Source: Glaciecola punicea ACAM 611
Lineage (GTDB): Bacteria > Pseudomonadota > Gammaproteobacteria > Enterobacterales > Alteromonadaceae
Assembly (NCBI RefSeq): GCF_000252165.1
Contig: NZ_BAET01000025.1
Coordinates: 1 to 42,737 of the forward strand
DNA: 42,737 nucleotides
Reading direction: 5' to 3'
A program made the translations under genes and the position numbers. The notes under the pieces were generated by a model that saw only the letters and a list, made by a program, of their open reading frames with translations, was not told the DNA's origin and made no database searches. This document shows, in pieces, positions 1 to 9,289 of the stretch (the stretch's first letter is position 1; each line of letters begins with the position of its first letter).

Positions 1-444
1 ACCTCCGATGTGCATGTGCCGGTTATTGGCGGTCACTCTGGTACCACTATTTTACCTTTATTGTCTCAGGTTAAAGGCATTACCTTTACCGATGAAGAAG
101 TAGCTAGCCTAACGCCGCGTATTCAAAACGCGGGTACTGAAGTGGTAACGGCTAAAGCCGGTGGTGGCTCAGCTACCTTATCTATGGGTCAGGCTGCAGC
201 GCGCTTTTGTTTGTCACTCGTGGCGGCCATGCAGGGTAAGGACGTTATAGAATATACATATGTACAGGTAGACGGTTCTGAAGATGCGGCCTTTTTCGCG
301 CATCCTGTTCGTTTAGGTAAGCACGGCGTTGAAGAAATTTTACCCTACGGTGAATTAAGCGCCTTTGAACAAAAAGCCAAAGAAGAAATGCTTGATGGAC
401 TCCGCAACGACATTAAAATGGGCGTTGATTACGTTAATAGCTAA
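1..444 (+). CDS. mdh: Malate dehydrogenase, C-terminal part (gene cut by window edge)
   Basis: NAD-dependent malate dehydrogenase of the TCA cycle (malate to oxaloacetate, cytoplasmic). The reading frame is already open at base 1, so the N-terminal half, with the Rossmann NAD-binding region, lies outside the window; the 147 residues present are the C-terminal domain. PVIGGHSG near the start contains the catalytic histidine region of the bacterial MDH family, and [17 protein letters not shown] is a family hallmark of E. coli-type Mdh. The C-terminus ([14 protein letters not shown]) ends as in E. coli Mdh. A Rho-independent terminator follows at 502-539. The GTG at base 10 is an internal valine, not the start. 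Confidence 0.97.
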   Translation, partial: TSDVHVPVIGGHSGTTILPLLSQVKGITFTDEEVASLTPRIQNAGTEVVTAKAGGGSATLSMGQAAARFCLSLVAAMQGKDVIEYTYVQVDGSEDAAFFAHPVRLGKHGVEEILPYGELSAFEQKAKEEMLDGLRNDIKMGVDYVNS

Positions 445-473
445 ATGCTTAAATGTTCTTAGTGCGAAAGTCT

Positions 474-491
474 GCGCTACTTAGGTAGCGC
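474..491. repeat. Short hairpin between mdh and the methyltransferase gene
   Basis: Perfect 7-bp inverted repeat GCGCTAC / GTAGCGC with a 4-base loop (TTAG), 30 bases after the mdh stop. It has no following T-run, so it is more likely an mRNA 3'-end stabilising stem than a terminator. Confidence 0.4.
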
Positions 492-501
492 TTACACCAC
501 A

Positions 502-539
502 AAAAAAACAGCCTTGTGTGTCATCAGGCTGGTTTTTTT
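502..539. terminator. Bidirectional Rho-independent terminator between convergent mdh and RNA methyltransferase
   Basis: Stem CAGCCT / AGGCTG flanked by an A-run on the left and a T-run of seven on the right. A-run plus T-run makes it usable from both strands, which fits its position between two converging genes. Confidence 0.8.
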
Positions 540-554
540 ATTCAATTAATATGT

Positions 555-1070
555 TCAAGCACGTGTTACCTTCACGTTGTTATTAACATCTCTGCTCTGT
601 CTAATTAAGTCATCTCCCTTTTCATAGTCAGATTTTGCCAAGCGGTCATACAGCACTACATTGGCCGTCACGGCTAAATTCATACTGGTTTTCGTGGGAA
701 TATACACTACATGCTCACATGCGTTAACAATATGCTGGGGGACCGATCCGTCTTCGGGACCAAATATATAGTAGGCATTTTTAGGGTGAACAAATGCGGG
801 TAGAGGAGTGGCACCTTCTACTAGTTCAATTACTACAGGAGTGGCGCCTTGAGGTAAAGCAGACAGTAAATCGTCTACCGCAGTGCTAGGAATTAAATTG
901 CGGATCTTCTTCGTATCTTCGTGAAAAGCTTTGGCGTGAGTATATCGAGAGCCAGTATAAAAAATAGAAGACACCCCAAAACACCCGGCAGCGCGCAAAA
1001 TAACCGCCACATTACTGGCTGATTTAGGGTTAAGTAAACCAATGCTAACGTGGTTATTGTCGTTTTTCAT
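555..1070 (-). CDS. TrmH-family (SPOUT) RNA methyltransferase
   Basis: Probable S-adenosylmethionine-dependent 2'-O-ribose RNA methyltransferase. The 171 residues are a bare SPOUT domain without the substrate-binding extension found in TrmH or RlmB. The three family motifs are visible: an N-terminal SNVAVILRAAGCFG segment (about residues 19-32, motif 1 with the catalytic-type Asn/Arg), YYIFGPEDGSVP (about 101-112, motif 2) and MNLAVTANVVLYDR (about 130-143, motif 3, forming the SAM knot). The protein resembles E. coli TrmL in size but not closely in sequence, so the target nucleotide cannot be stated. It converges on mdh and lies just downstream of ppc on the same strand with a gap of about 40 bases, so co-transcription with ppc is possible. 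Confidence 0.88.
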   Translation of the reverse strand: MKNDNNHVSIGLLNPKSASNVAVILRAAGCFGVSSIFYTGSRYTHAKAFHEDTKKIRNLIPSTAVDDLLSALPQGATPVVIELVEGATPLPAFVHPKNAYYIFGPEDGSVPQHIVNACEHVVYIPTKTSMNLAVTANVVLYDRLAKSDYEKGDDLIRQSRDVNNNVKVTRA

Positions 1071-1113
1071 CTAACATCGCTTCTTTAATATTATCATCAC
1101 CATTAGCCAGTAA

Positions 1114-3750
1114 TTAACCCGTGTTGCGCATACCAACCGCAATACCAGTAATCGCTACCATCATCGCGCGTTCAAGGACCACTACGTCGTTGTCTTCAAA
1201 CTTAGAGGATTTCGCTTTTCGAATTCTATCTAGTAGCTCAATTTGCACGTAGTGCAGTGGCTGTAAATATCCAGCCCTTATTTGCATTGAGTTTCTGGCA
1301 TTTGGATCATCTTCCATCATGTGTTCATGGCCCGTCATTTTTAGCAAGCTTTGCATCGACTGCACCAGTTCTTCGCGCAAAGCTGCACCAAAGTGCAAAA
1401 GCTCATCGGGCACGAGGCGTTTGTCGTAAGCTTCACTCACCTTAGGATCTGCTTTTTGAAAAACCATGTCGAGCATAGATAAGCGTGATGCAAAAAACGG
1501 CCACTGATCTATCATGTCTTGCACAATGGGGGCATTGTCGCCCTGATTCACTTCATCTATTGCGCGCATTACGCCTAACCACGAAGGCAATACCAAGCGT
1601 GTTTGTGCCCATGCAAATATCCACGGGATTGCACGCAAGCTTTCAATGCCTCCGTGCGGGTTACGCTTGGCCGGACGGCTGCCCAGCGGTAATTTACCCA
1701 GTTCAAGCTCGGGGGTGGCGACTCTAAAATAAGGCACAAACTCAGGGTCGGTGTTAACGGTATGGCGATAATTGTCTCGGCCTTTGTTGGCCATGGTGGT
1801 GATAATTTCGCGCCACTGTGATTTTGGTTCAGGCGGCGGTAACAATACAGCTTCGATCACCGCGGATGCGTATAAAGATAAGCTGCGCTTAGCCAACTGT
1901 GGCATACCAAACTTAAAGCGGATCGTTTCACCTTGTTCGGTCACCCTAAAGCCCCCGTCGAGTGAGCCTGGTGGTTGCGAGTGAATAGCGGCTTTTGCGG
2001 GTAAGCCGCCGCGGCCAATAGTACCGCCTCGGCCATGGAATAAGGTGAGTTTAGTGTTGTGCTCCTTAGCTAAGTCAACCAAGGCTTCTTGGGCACTATA
2101 CTGAGCCCAGCCGGCGGCCAACGAACCTGCGTCTTTAGCTGAATCTGAATACCCAATCATGACAAACTGTTGCCCATTTATATAGCCTTTGTACCAGTCT
2201 ATACTAAGCAGGTTTTGCATAACGCTGGGAGAATTATTTAAATCGTCTAGTGTTTCAAACAGTGGGGCAACCGGCATTGGCCATTGCACCCCAGACTCTT
2301 TTAAAAGAAGTTGCACGCCAAGCACGTCTGAGGGCTCACTGGCCATTGAAATAATATAAATACCGAATCCGTCTTTGCCGTTATTGGCAATTACTTTACA
2401 GGTATCTAATACCTCTTTAACCTCGTTGCTTGGCTCCCATCTGGGGGGTATTAGTGGGCGACGAGACGATAGCTCGCGTAATAAAAAGGCTTGTTTGTCA
2501 TCTTCACTCCACTGATGGTAGTCGCCCATGCCTAAAAATCGCGTGAGTTCGCTAAATACGTCGCTGTGGCGTTGGGCGTCTTGCCTAATATCAAGTTTGA
2601 GAAGATGTATACCAAAGCAATATGAGCGGCGCAAAATGTCTAGTATTGAGCCCTTGGCAATTACCTGCATGCCGCAGTCAAGCAAGGACTGATAGCAGTC
2701 AACAAGCGGGTTTTGTAATTCTTCATTCGTTTGTATCCACGTGCACACGGGGGCTTTGCCTATGGCAGTGCGATCTAAGGTTTGAATAAGAGGTTTTAAT
2801 AAAGCTCTGTAGGGCTCTTTTACATCACCTACTTGCTCGCGCAACGTAGTGTTACACTTATTCATAGACAGCTCTGAGTAGAGCTGGTCTAGGTCGTTTT
2901 TAAATAACTTGGCCGCGCGTCGCCTTGCTCGCAGCAGTACTTCTTGAGTAAGACTTGAGGTTACGAAAGGGTTGCCGTCGCGATCACCGCCCATCCATGA
3001 ACTAAACTGAACGGGCTTAGCGTCTAAAGGCAGCACAGTGTCAAAATTCGTGTGCAGGTAGCCGTTCAGGTCCCGTAAAAATTCAGGAATAGCTTCCCAA
3101 AGTGAGTTTTCTATTACCGAAAACCCCCAGCGCGCTTCGTCCACCGGGGTGGGGCGAACGGTTCTTATTTCGTCTGTATGCCACGATTGGCTAATAAGGT
3201 CTGCGATGCGCTGTTTAATGCGCCTGTTTTCAACATCACCTACATTGCCGCTGTGGAGCTGATGCAACTGATCCGCTAACTGACTTTGTTTGTAAATACT
3301 GGTTCGTCGGTTCACCTCGGTGGGGTGGGCAGTAAGCACTAAATCGATGTTGAGATTTTGAATGGCACTTAGTACTTTGTCTTTATCAGCGCGTAGGTCT
3401 AAATGTTGACTAAGATTATTCAACTGTGACTCTAAAGTACTTGCTTGATTGGCGGCAATATTAAATTCTTGTTCTGCAATGTTTGCCAGCGTTAAAAACT
3501 GTGCAAAAGCTCGTGCTATAGTAAGTAGTGACTGGTTGTCTAAATTGGCTAAAGTGCTGGCAAGCATTTCGGTGCTCAATGCATCGCCAGTTGAAGAATG
3601 ACGGCCGTCATGGCGAATTTGCTCAATAGTCTCAAGCCATTGTTCACCTAACTCTTCTAAAATAGTGTCGCCAAGAGTAGCGCCTAAATATTTAACGGTT
3701 TCTTTAAGTTGCTCTATTAACGCAGGATTCATATAGCTAACAAACTCCAT
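1114..3750 (-). CDS. ppc: Phosphoenolpyruvate carboxylase
   Basis: Anaplerotic enzyme that carboxylates phosphoenolpyruvate with bicarbonate to give oxaloacetate. Length (878 aa) equals that of E. coli Ppc (883). Visible signatures: VLTAHPTEVNRR with the catalytic histidine at residue 142, the glycine-rich FHGRGGTIGRGG loop in the second half of the protein, and the invariant C-terminal tetrapeptide RNTG ending in glycine. The start is uncertain: Met1 has no Shine-Dalgarno sequence, whereas Met7 (position 3732) has GGAG about 12 bases upstream, formed by the first codons; Met7 also aligns better with enterobacterial Ppc, which begins MNEQ. It is divergent from the fklB-like gene, with a 221-base shared promoter region. 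Confidence 0.97.
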   Translation of the reverse strand: MEFVSYMNPALIEQLKETVKYLGATLGDTILEELGEQWLETIEQIRHDGRHSSTGDALSTEMLASTLANLDNQSLLTIARAFAQFLTLANIAEQEFNIAANQASTLESQLNNLSQHLDLRADKDKVLSAIQNLNIDLVLTAHPTEVNRRTSIYKQSQLADQLHQLHSGNVGDVENRRIKQRIADLISQSWHTDEIRTVRPTPVDEARWGFSVIENSLWEAIPEFLRDLNGYLHTNFDTVLPLDAKPVQFSSWMGGDRDGNPFVTSSLTQEVLLRARRRAAKLFKNDLDQLYSELSMNKCNTTLREQVGDVKEPYRALLKPLIQTLDRTAIGKAPVCTWIQTNEELQNPLVDCYQSLLDCGMQVIAKGSILDILRRSYCFGIHLLKLDIRQDAQRHSDVFSELTRFLGMGDYHQWSEDDKQAFLLRELSSRRPLIPPRWEPSNEVKEVLDTCKVIANNGKDGFGIYIISMASEPSDVLGVQLLLKESGVQWPMPVAPLFETLDDLNNSPSVMQNLLSIDWYKGYINGQQFVMIGYSDSAKDAGSLAAGWAQYSAQEALVDLAKEHNTKLTLFHGRGGTIGRGGLPAKAAIHSQPPGSLDGGFRVTEQGETIRFKFGMPQLAKRSLSLYASAVIEAVLLPPPEPKSQWREIITTMANKGRDNYRHTVNTDPEFVPYFRVATPELELGKLPLGSRPAKRNPHGGIESLRAIPWIFAWAQTRLVLPSWLGVMRAIDEVNQGDNAPIVQDMIDQWPFFASRLSMLDMVFQKADPKVSEAYDKRLVPDELLHFGAALREELVQSMQSLLKMTGHEHMMEDDPNARNSMQIRAGYLQPLHYVQIELLDRIRKAKSSKFEDNDVVVLERAMMVAITGIAVGMRNTG

Positions 3751-3905
3751 GTGACTAAATTATTATTAGAATAAGGGGACTAAATATAAACGCTGAAGCA
3801 ATCCTTGTAGACTGCTTGGCGCTGATAATTTACCATATATTTTATCGAAGATATGCGTATTCTTCATTCAAAGCGACATAATACGGGCTTTGTGCGCTAC
3901 TGCCT

Positions 3906-3934
3906 TTTAGTCATTAACATGAGTGTGATACAAT
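3906..3934 (+). promoter_or_regulatory. Candidate promoter for the FKBP-type isomerase gene
   Basis: TGA-TACAAT forms an extended-looking -10 element (TACAAT at 3929-3934), with a weak -35 TTTAGT at 3906-3911 and a 17-base spacer. It lies 38 bases upstream of the GTG start. Only the -10 is convincing. Confidence 0.35.
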
Positions 3935-3971
3935 TAAACACTTATCTTATTAAATAATTAACGGAGCAACT

Positions 3972-4592
3972 GTGGCAGATAAGTACATCGGTATAGAACA
4001 ACAAGCAAGTTATGGCATTGGTTATCAAATGGGCGAGCAATTGGCTTCAAATCCTTTTGATGGACTCGACATTGAAGTGGTTAAAGATGGCATTAAAGAA
4101 GGCTTTGCTAAAGTATCGCCAAGCGTTAGCAACGACGATTTACGCGTTGCCTTTAACGAGATTCATCAGCGTATGGAAGCGGCTAAAAAAGAGCAGTTTG
4201 CTGGCTCCGTTCAGCAAGGCGCTGATTTTTTAGCTAAAAACAATAAGCGCGACGAAATTACTACAACCGCGTCTGGTCTTCAGTATGAAGTGATTAATCA
4301 AGGCAGCGGCGACAAGCCAAACGCTGACTCAACCGTGCGTGTGCATTACCACGGTACTCTTATGGATGGTACTGTGTTTGATAGTAGCTACGATCGCGGT
4401 CAACCGGCCGAATTCCCTGTTGGCGGCGTTATTAAGGGCTGGACCGAAGCGCTTCAACTTATGTCGGTAGGCGACAAACTGCGCTTATACGTGCCGCATG
4501 ACCTAGCCTATGGCGAACAAGGCGCAGGCGCCGCTATTGGCCCTTTCAGCACCTTGATATTCGATGTGGAATTACTTGATATTCTGGCCTAA
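3972..4592 (+). CDS. fklB: FKBP-type peptidyl-prolyl cis-trans isomerase, FklB type
   Basis: Folding helper that isomerises X-Pro peptide bonds. 206 residues, the same size as E. coli FklB (FKBP22) and collinear with it: an N-terminal dimerisation domain (about 1-95, EQQASYGIGYQMGEQL at the start) and a C-terminal FKBP domain (about 100-206) with VRVHYHGTLMDGTVFDSS, the GGVIKGWTEAL active-site segment and the closing GPFSTLIFDVELLDI. No signal peptide, so it is cytoplasmic. The start is GTG at 3972, supported by ACGGAG 8 bases upstream; the frame has no better ATG upstream. A terminator follows at about 4690. Confidence 0.93.
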   Translation: MADKYIGIEQQASYGIGYQMGEQLASNPFDGLDIEVVKDGIKEGFAKVSPSVSNDDLRVAFNEIHQRMEAAKKEQFAGSVQQGADFLAKNNKRDEITTTASGLQYEVINQGSGDKPNADSTVRVHYHGTLMDGTVFDSSYDRGQPAEFPVGGVIKGWTEALQLMSVGDKLRLYVPHDLAYGEQGAGAAIGPFSTLIFDVELLDILA

Positions 4593-5007
4593 TACCCGCT
4601 TATATTAGGCAATCAGGAGCGTAAGTTTTAGTGCGAGCCAAAGGATGTGCTTACCTACGACATGAAGGTAAACCAAATGAATTTTTGTAAAAACCAGTTG
4701 CTCTAATTGCGCTGGTTTTTTTAAATATAGGAGCATGGTGTTAAGGTACTTGAGAAAGTGTATTATCAAAATAGTTAGTGAATGGGCAGGGATCTTTATA
4801 CAAAACGTTAGAAACCCAGGCATAAAGACCCTCAGTGCTGCCATAAACATAAAAGTAGACGCGCTGCTGGTAAGTTGAATCTGGACAGATTTGTTTAATG
4901 TCAAAGCTCAGTTACCATAGCGCAAACATTACTAACAAAAATTCACTAAAGCATACTATTCACATGCACTTTTATTATCAATATAACAATCAAGTCCAGG
5001 AGATTAC
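4593..5007. other. Intergenic region, fklB to fabV
   Basis: The region holds the terminator at 4690-4723 and otherwise AT-rich DNA. A 47-codon open frame (4735-4878, plus strand) starts one base after TAGGAG, too close for normal initiation, and its product resembles nothing I know. No convincing gene is seen. The ribosome-binding site of fabV (CCAGGAG) is at the right end. Confidence 0.5.
4690..4723 (+). terminator. Rho-independent terminator after fklB
   Basis: AAAACCAG / CTGGTTTT stem with a 14-base loop and a run of T residues, about 100 bases downstream of the fklB stop. The symmetric A- and T-runs would let it work in both directions. Confidence 0.6.
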
Positions 5008-6207
5008 ATGGTTATTAAACCCAAGGTACGTGGCTTTATATGTACAAATGCACACCCGTTAGGCTGTAAAAAAAATGTCGGGAATCAGATTGCCTACGTA
5101 AAGTCTCAATTGCACAATACGCAACAGGCTCAGAACACTGAAGGGCCCAAAAATGTGTTGGTGATTGGATCGTCTACGGGTTACGGTTTAGCCTCAAGAA
5201 TTACAGCAGCGTTCGGCTACGCGGCAAACACCCTAGGTGTGTGTTTTGAAAAGGCGCCCTCACAGCGTAAAACAGGCACCGCTGGATGGTACAACACGGG
5301 CGCTTTCCATGAACAAGCACATCGCGATGGCTTGTATGCAAGTACCATTAATGGCGACGCATTTTCAGATGAAATTAAAGCTGAGGCAATTGCCGCGATT
5401 AAAGAAAACCTAGGCAAAGTCGATCTCGTTATATACAGTTTGGCCTCCCCCCGACGTACTGATCCCGACACAGGGGATGTATACAAATCTACGTTAAAAC
5501 CGGTCGGTCAGGCTTACACCACAAAAACCTATGACACGGATAAAGATTTGGTGCATGAAATAGCTCTAGAACCTGCGACCGACGATGAAATAGCGCAAAC
5601 GGTTAAGGTAATGGGCGGGGAAGATTGGGAGCGCTGGTTAGTTCAGCTAAATGAGGCTGGTGTGCTCAGTGAAAACTGTAAAACCACGGCTTACACGTAT
5701 ATTGGAAAGGAATTAACGTGGCCAATTTATGGACAGGCAACCATTGGTTTAGCTAAAGAAGACTTAGATCGTGCGGCAAGTGCTATCATCGAAAAGCTGT
5801 CAGGTATTAACGCACAAGCAAACGTGTCTTCACTAAAAGCCTTAGTAACTCAAGCGAGCAGCGCTATTCCTGTCATGCCGCTTTATATTTCATTAATCTA
5901 TAAAGTAATGAAAGAAGAAGGCACCCATGAAGGATGTATAGAACAAATTGTGGGCTTGTTTACTAATTGTTTATACTCCCAAGATCCTACGCTTGACGAT
6001 ATGAAGCGTTTCAGAATGGACGACAAAGAAACCAATGACGCTACTCAAGCCAAGATAAAAGTGCTGTGGGATCAAGTCACACAAGATACTTTCCATGAGT
6101 TAAGCGACTATAAAGGCTATAACACTGAGTTTCTAAACCTGTTTGGCTTTGCTGTTCAAGACGTTGATTATGAAGCCGATGTAGACACACTTGTGCAATG
6201 GCGATAA
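5008..6207 (+). CDS. fabV: Enoyl-[acyl-carrier-protein] / trans-2-enoyl-CoA reductase, FabV type
   Basis: NADH-dependent reductase for the last step of each fatty-acid elongation cycle; a single-domain relative of short-chain dehydrogenases, about 60% longer than FabI. 399 residues, the usual FabV length. The diagnostic N-terminus VIKPKVRGFICTNAHP is present. The cofactor-binding VIGSSTGYGLASR lies at about 52-64. YSLASPRRTDPDTG (143-156) is a family signature. The FabV-specific catalytic Tyr-X8-Lys, rather than the Tyr-X6-Lys of FabI, is Tyr241 and Lys250. AGGAG 7 bases upstream of the ATG supports the start. FabV is known to resist triclosan; I saw no fabI here. It is monocistronic, with over 400 non-coding bases on both sides. 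Confidence 0.97.
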   Translation: MVIKPKVRGFICTNAHPLGCKKNVGNQIAYVKSQLHNTQQAQNTEGPKNVLVIGSSTGYGLASRITAAFGYAANTLGVCFEKAPSQRKTGTAGWYNTGAFHEQAHRDGLYASTINGDAFSDEIKAEAIAAIKENLGKVDLVIYSLASPRRTDPDTGDVYKSTLKPVGQAYTTKTYDTDKDLVHEIALEPATDDEIAQTVKVMGGEDWERWLVQLNEAGVLSENCKTTAYTYIGKELTWPIYGQATIGLAKEDLDRAASAIIEKLSGINAQANVSSLKALVTQASSAIPVMPLYISLIYKVMKEEGTHEGCIEQIVGLFTNCLYSQDPTLDDMKRFRMDDKETNDATQAKIKVLWDQVTQDTFHELSDYKGYNTEFLNLFGFAVQDVDYEADVDTLVQWR

Positions 6208-6488
6208 TAGCGGTGGCTCAATGTCTATAGCCCGTAGTCCTTAACACGAGTTTATATTCTATAGCGTTTGCTATTTCGCAAGGCAAGTGAAGGGCTTGTT
6301 TATTATTTGGTGTTTATTTAAAATATAAATAATTACACGCGCCTTTTATAATTGCCTTGTGCGTTGCTTTTTCTATACGACTATCAACGTATATTGGTAG
6401 TTATAGTACAATTACCATAGCCTTTTGGGACCAGTTAATGTTAAAATAATGTCGTAAAATTAGGTTACGGTGCTGCTGTGCACAAGCA

Positions 6489-6502
6489 TTGATGCAAATC
6501 AA
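6489..6502. promoter_or_regulatory. Candidate FNR/CRP-family binding site upstream of nqrA
   Basis: The sequence TTGAT-GCAA-ATCAA matches the FNR consensus TTGAT-N4-ATCAA at all ten specified positions. It is 231 bases upstream of the nqrA ATG, so it would act on a distal promoter or on minus-strand transcription. Function is inferred from the motif only. Confidence 0.5.
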
Positions 6503-6669
6503 TCCATTTTGAAGAGCTGCGGTGTCGATTTCAGGGCCTCTTTTATCTACTAATACACCGAAATAATATATAAAGCTAAGAAGCACACTACGCGTTGCCA
6601 CACTCATCTCTCAAAGAAAGAGGCGAAGCAGCATGCATGTGTCTATTTTCATACCTAGAGCAGTAGATG

Positions 6670-6708
6670 CTAATTTAAAGTGGCTTGCGTCAGGCCAATT
6701 TAAATTAG
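6670..6708. repeat. Long imperfect hairpin in the nqrA leader
   Basis: The outer arms CTAATTTAAA / TTTAAATTAG pair over 10 bp. After one G/A mismatch the inner arms TGGCTTG / CAGGCCA pair over 7 bp (one G-T wobble) around a 3-base CGT loop, 17 pairs in 39 bases. The foot is 25 bases before the nqrA start, upstream of its GAGAG ribosome-binding site. There is no T-run, so it is not a classical terminator. Confidence 0.75.
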
Positions 6709-6733
6709 TAACTATCGAGAGTAGCAATTTGCA

Positions 6734-8077
6734 ATGATTAAAATCAAAAAAGGTTTAGACCTTCCAATAAATGGGGCACCTAAACAAGCGATAGGCGACA
6801 CTATTGTCGTTTCTAAGGTAGCTGTGTTGGGAGAAGAGTATATAGGGATGCGGCCTACCATGCATGTGCAGGTAGGCGATGTGGTTAAAAAAGGCCAGCT
6901 TTTGTTTGAAGACAAAAAGAATCCTGGCGTGAAGTTTGTTTCACCTGCTGCAGGCGACGTGATTGAAATAAATCGTGGCGCTAGGCGAGTGCTGCAGTCG
7001 GTTGTGATTGGCGTTAAAGGAGAGGAGTTTGTCGCTTTTGACAAAATAGAAGCTGACAACATTCTGAACACTGAACGTCAAAAGCTAGTCGACACATTGA
7101 TTGAGACTGGTTTGTGGACAGCGCTACGAACGCGGCCTTATAGTAAAGCCCCTGCTATTGACAGTACTCCACATTCAATTTTTGTCACGGCAACTGACAC
7201 GAACCCCTTGGCGCTTGACCCGCAACTGGTTATTTCAGAGCGCGAAGAAGATTTTGCCAACGGTATAAAGGTACTTACGCAACTTGTATCAGGTGGGAAA
7301 ATATTTGTGTGTAAAGCCTCTGGCGCTAATGTTAGTGCGTCTGGCGAAAACGTTGAAGTACATGAATTTTCTGGGCCTCACCCGGCTGGTTTAGTGGGTA
7401 CCCACATTCATCATCTTGACACCGTTGGCGTGGGTAAAAAAGTGTGGCATATCAACTACCAGGACGTATTGTGCTTCGGCGCCTCGATTACATCAGGTGA
7501 ACTAGATACACGCCGTGTTATATCCATTGCTGGTCCTGCGGCAAAGTCGCCCACGATAGTCCGCACTGTGCTAGGCGCGAGTACTAAAGAGCTAGTCGAT
7601 GGTCAGTGCTACGACGCCCCCACTCGTGTAATTTCAGGTTCAGTGCTAAATGGCACCAAAGCAAGTGGTCCTCAGGCGTTTTTAGGCCGCTTCCACCTTC
7701 AAGTGTCATTGATACAAGAAGATGCTGAGAAGAGGTTTTTAGGCTGGATTTCGCCTGGTGCGAATAAGCACTCAGTGACGCGCGCTTACTTAGGGCATTT
7801 AAGCCCTAAGAAATTGTTTAACATGACATCGACGACTAATGGTTCAGACCGCTCTATGGTGCCAATTGGTAATTATGAGCGCATTATGCCTCTAGATGTT
7901 ATACCCACTTTATTGTTACGCGACCTGTTATCGGGAGATACCGACGGCGCACAAACTTTGGGTGCACTCGAGCTAGACGAAGAAGATTTGGCCCTGTGTA
8001 CCTATGTATGTCCGGGTAAATACGACTACGGTCCAGTGTTGCGAGAAGCATTAACTACTATTGAATCTGAGGGATAA
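6734..8077 (+). CDS. nqrA: Na+-translocating NADH:quinone reductase subunit A
   Basis: Peripheral cytoplasmic subunit of Na+-NQR, the respiratory complex that oxidises NADH, reduces ubiquinone and exports Na+. 447 residues, the family's standard length. The N-terminus [18 protein letters not shown] is diagnostic, followed by the barrel-sandwich region ([35 protein letters not shown], shown here in part). NqrA takes part in quinone binding and has no membrane helices, as seen here. It is first of six tightly packed genes; nqrB starts 3 bases after its stop. A weak GAGAG ribosome-binding site is 11 bases upstream, and a long hairpin lies just before that. Confidence 0.98.
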   Translation: MIKIKKGLDLPINGAPKQAIGDTIVVSKVAVLGEEYIGMRPTMHVQVGDVVKKGQLLFEDKKNPGVKFVSPAAGDVIEINRGARRVLQSVVIGVKGEEFVAFDKIEADNILNTERQKLVDTLIETGLWTALRTRPYSKAPAIDSTPHSIFVTATDTNPLALDPQLVISEREEDFANGIKVLTQLVSGGKIFVCKASGANVSASGENVEVHEFSGPHPAGLVGTHIHHLDTVGVGKKVWHINYQDVLCFGASITSGELDTRRVISIAGPAAKSPTIVRTVLGASTKELVDGQCYDAPTRVISGSVLNGTKASGPQAFLGRFHLQVSLIQEDAEKRFLGWISPGANKHSVTRAYLGHLSPKKLFNMTSTTNGSDRSMVPIGNYERIMPLDVIPTLLLRDLLSGDTDGAQTLGALELDEEDLALCTYVCPGKYDYGPVLREALTTIESEG

Positions 8078-8080
8078 ATC

Positions 8081-9289
8081 ATGGGTTTAAAGACGCTTAT
8101 TGAAAAAGTTGAACCAGACTTTGAGGCTGGCGGTAAATACGAGAAATTCTATGCGCTTTACGAAGCTGCGGCGACTATCTTCTATACGCCTGGCAAAGTA
8201 AACAAGGCTAATACTCACGTAAAAGACAGTATTGACTTAAAACGAATTATGATTTTTGTGTGGATGGCTACTTTCCCAGCCATGTTTTACGGTATGTACA
8301 ATATTGGTGCTCAAGCGCACGAAGCCATTTTAGCCGGCGCTGGTACTTTGCCCGACATATGGCAGGCTGCGCTATTCACCATGCTAGGCGGCAGTATGGA
8401 CGCCAACACCGGATGGTTTAGCATGCTAGCTTACGGTGCATGTTTCTTTGTGCCTATATATGCGACAACCTTTATTGTCGGTGGTTTCTGGGAGGTGTTA
8501 TTCGCTTCGGTCAGAAAACACGAAATTAACGAAGGTTTCTTTGTGACCTCCGTCCTCTTTTCATTGACCTTGCCAGCAACTATTCCACTATGGCAAGTTG
8601 CTTTAGGTATCACGTTTGGTGTAGTAATTGCCAAAGAAATATTCGGCGGCACTGGCCGTAACTTTCTTAACCCAGCGCTGTCAGGCAGAGCATTTTTGTA
8701 CTTTGCATATCCTGCTCAAATATCGGGTGACCAAGTATGGGTAGCGGCTGACGGATACTCTGGCGCAACGTGGCTAACACAAGGCGCAAATGGCACGCTT
8801 GAGTATACTAGCGAAAACTTCATTCAAGCTTTCTTAGGCAATATTCCAGGCTCGGTTGGGGAAGTATCAACCCTAATGATTTTGATAGGCGGTTTGTTTA
8901 TTATGTACTTAGGGATTGCAAGTTGGCGAATTGTATCAGGCGTAGCACTAGGCGCTGCAGGCTTTGGACTGCTGCTAAATATTATTGGTGGAGGCGAAGC
9001 GTCAAACGCAATGATGAATATGCCGTGGTACTTCCACTTCGTTATTGGCGGTTTAGCCTTTGGTATGTTCTTTATGGCAACAGATCCAGTTTCCGCCGCA
9101 TTTACGAATCAAGGCAAATGGTTCTATGGTATTTTTATTGGCTTCATGACAGTGTTCATACGAGCGTTAAATCCGGCATTCCCAGAAGGTATTATGTTGG
9201 CAATTTTGTTCGCGAATCTATGGGCACCTCTATTTGACTATTTTGTTGCACAAAGCAATATAAAACGGAGGCTCTCTCGTGTCGGCTAA
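8081..9289 (+). CDS. nqrB: Na+-NQR subunit B
   Basis: Large integral membrane subunit carrying a covalent FMN and a riboflavin; the main Na+-conducting subunit. 402 residues with about ten hydrophobic segments. The flavinylation motif DGYSGATWL is present, with the phosphoester-linked FMN expected on Thr230. ApbE, encoded at the end of this cluster, makes that bond. The coding end overlaps the nqrC start by 11 bases, typical of translational coupling. Confidence 0.98.
   Translation: MGLKTLIEKVEPDFEAGGKYEKFYALYEAAATIFYTPGKVNKANTHVKDSIDLKRIMIFVWMATFPAMFYGMYNIGAQAHEAILAGAGTLPDIWQAALFTMLGGSMDANTGWFSMLAYGACFFVPIYATTFIVGGFWEVLFASVRKHEINEGFFVTSVLFSLTLPATIPLWQVALGITFGVVIAKEIFGGTGRNFLNPALSGRAFLYFAYPAQISGDQVWVAADGYSGATWLTQGANGTLEYTSENFIQAFLGNIPGSVGEVSTLMILIGGLFIMYLGIASWRIVSGVALGAAGFGLLLNIIGGGEASNAMMNMPWYFHFVIGGLAFGMFFMATDPVSAAFTNQGKWFYGIFIGFMTVFIRALNPAFPEGIMLAILFANLWAPLFDYFVAQSNIKRRLSRVG

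Larger units (their letters stand above)
6208..6733. other. Long leader/intergenic region before the nqr operon
   Basis: 526 bases without a convincing gene. It contains an exact FNR-type half-site pair (6489-6502) and a long hairpin (6670-6708) close to nqrA. A 68-codon minus-strand frame (6401-6607, beginning MSVATRSVLLSF) has only AGAG touching its ATG and no recognisable similarity; I treat it as probably non-coding. Confidence 0.5.

Noticed and set aside
4735-4878. 47-codon plus-strand frame after the fklB terminator, next to a GGAG
   Set aside because: The GGAG is one to four bases from possible starts, too close for normal initiation, and the product is not recognisable.
4605-4904. 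99-codon hydrophobic minus-strand frame between fklB and fabV
   Set aside because: It reads through the fklB terminator and AT-rich DNA; hydrophobicity follows from the T-rich composition. No ribosome-binding site or family.
6401-6607. 68-codon minus-strand frame in the nqrA leader
   Set aside because: No family resemblance, no proper Shine-Dalgarno sequence (AGAG touches the ATG), and it runs across the FNR-type site.
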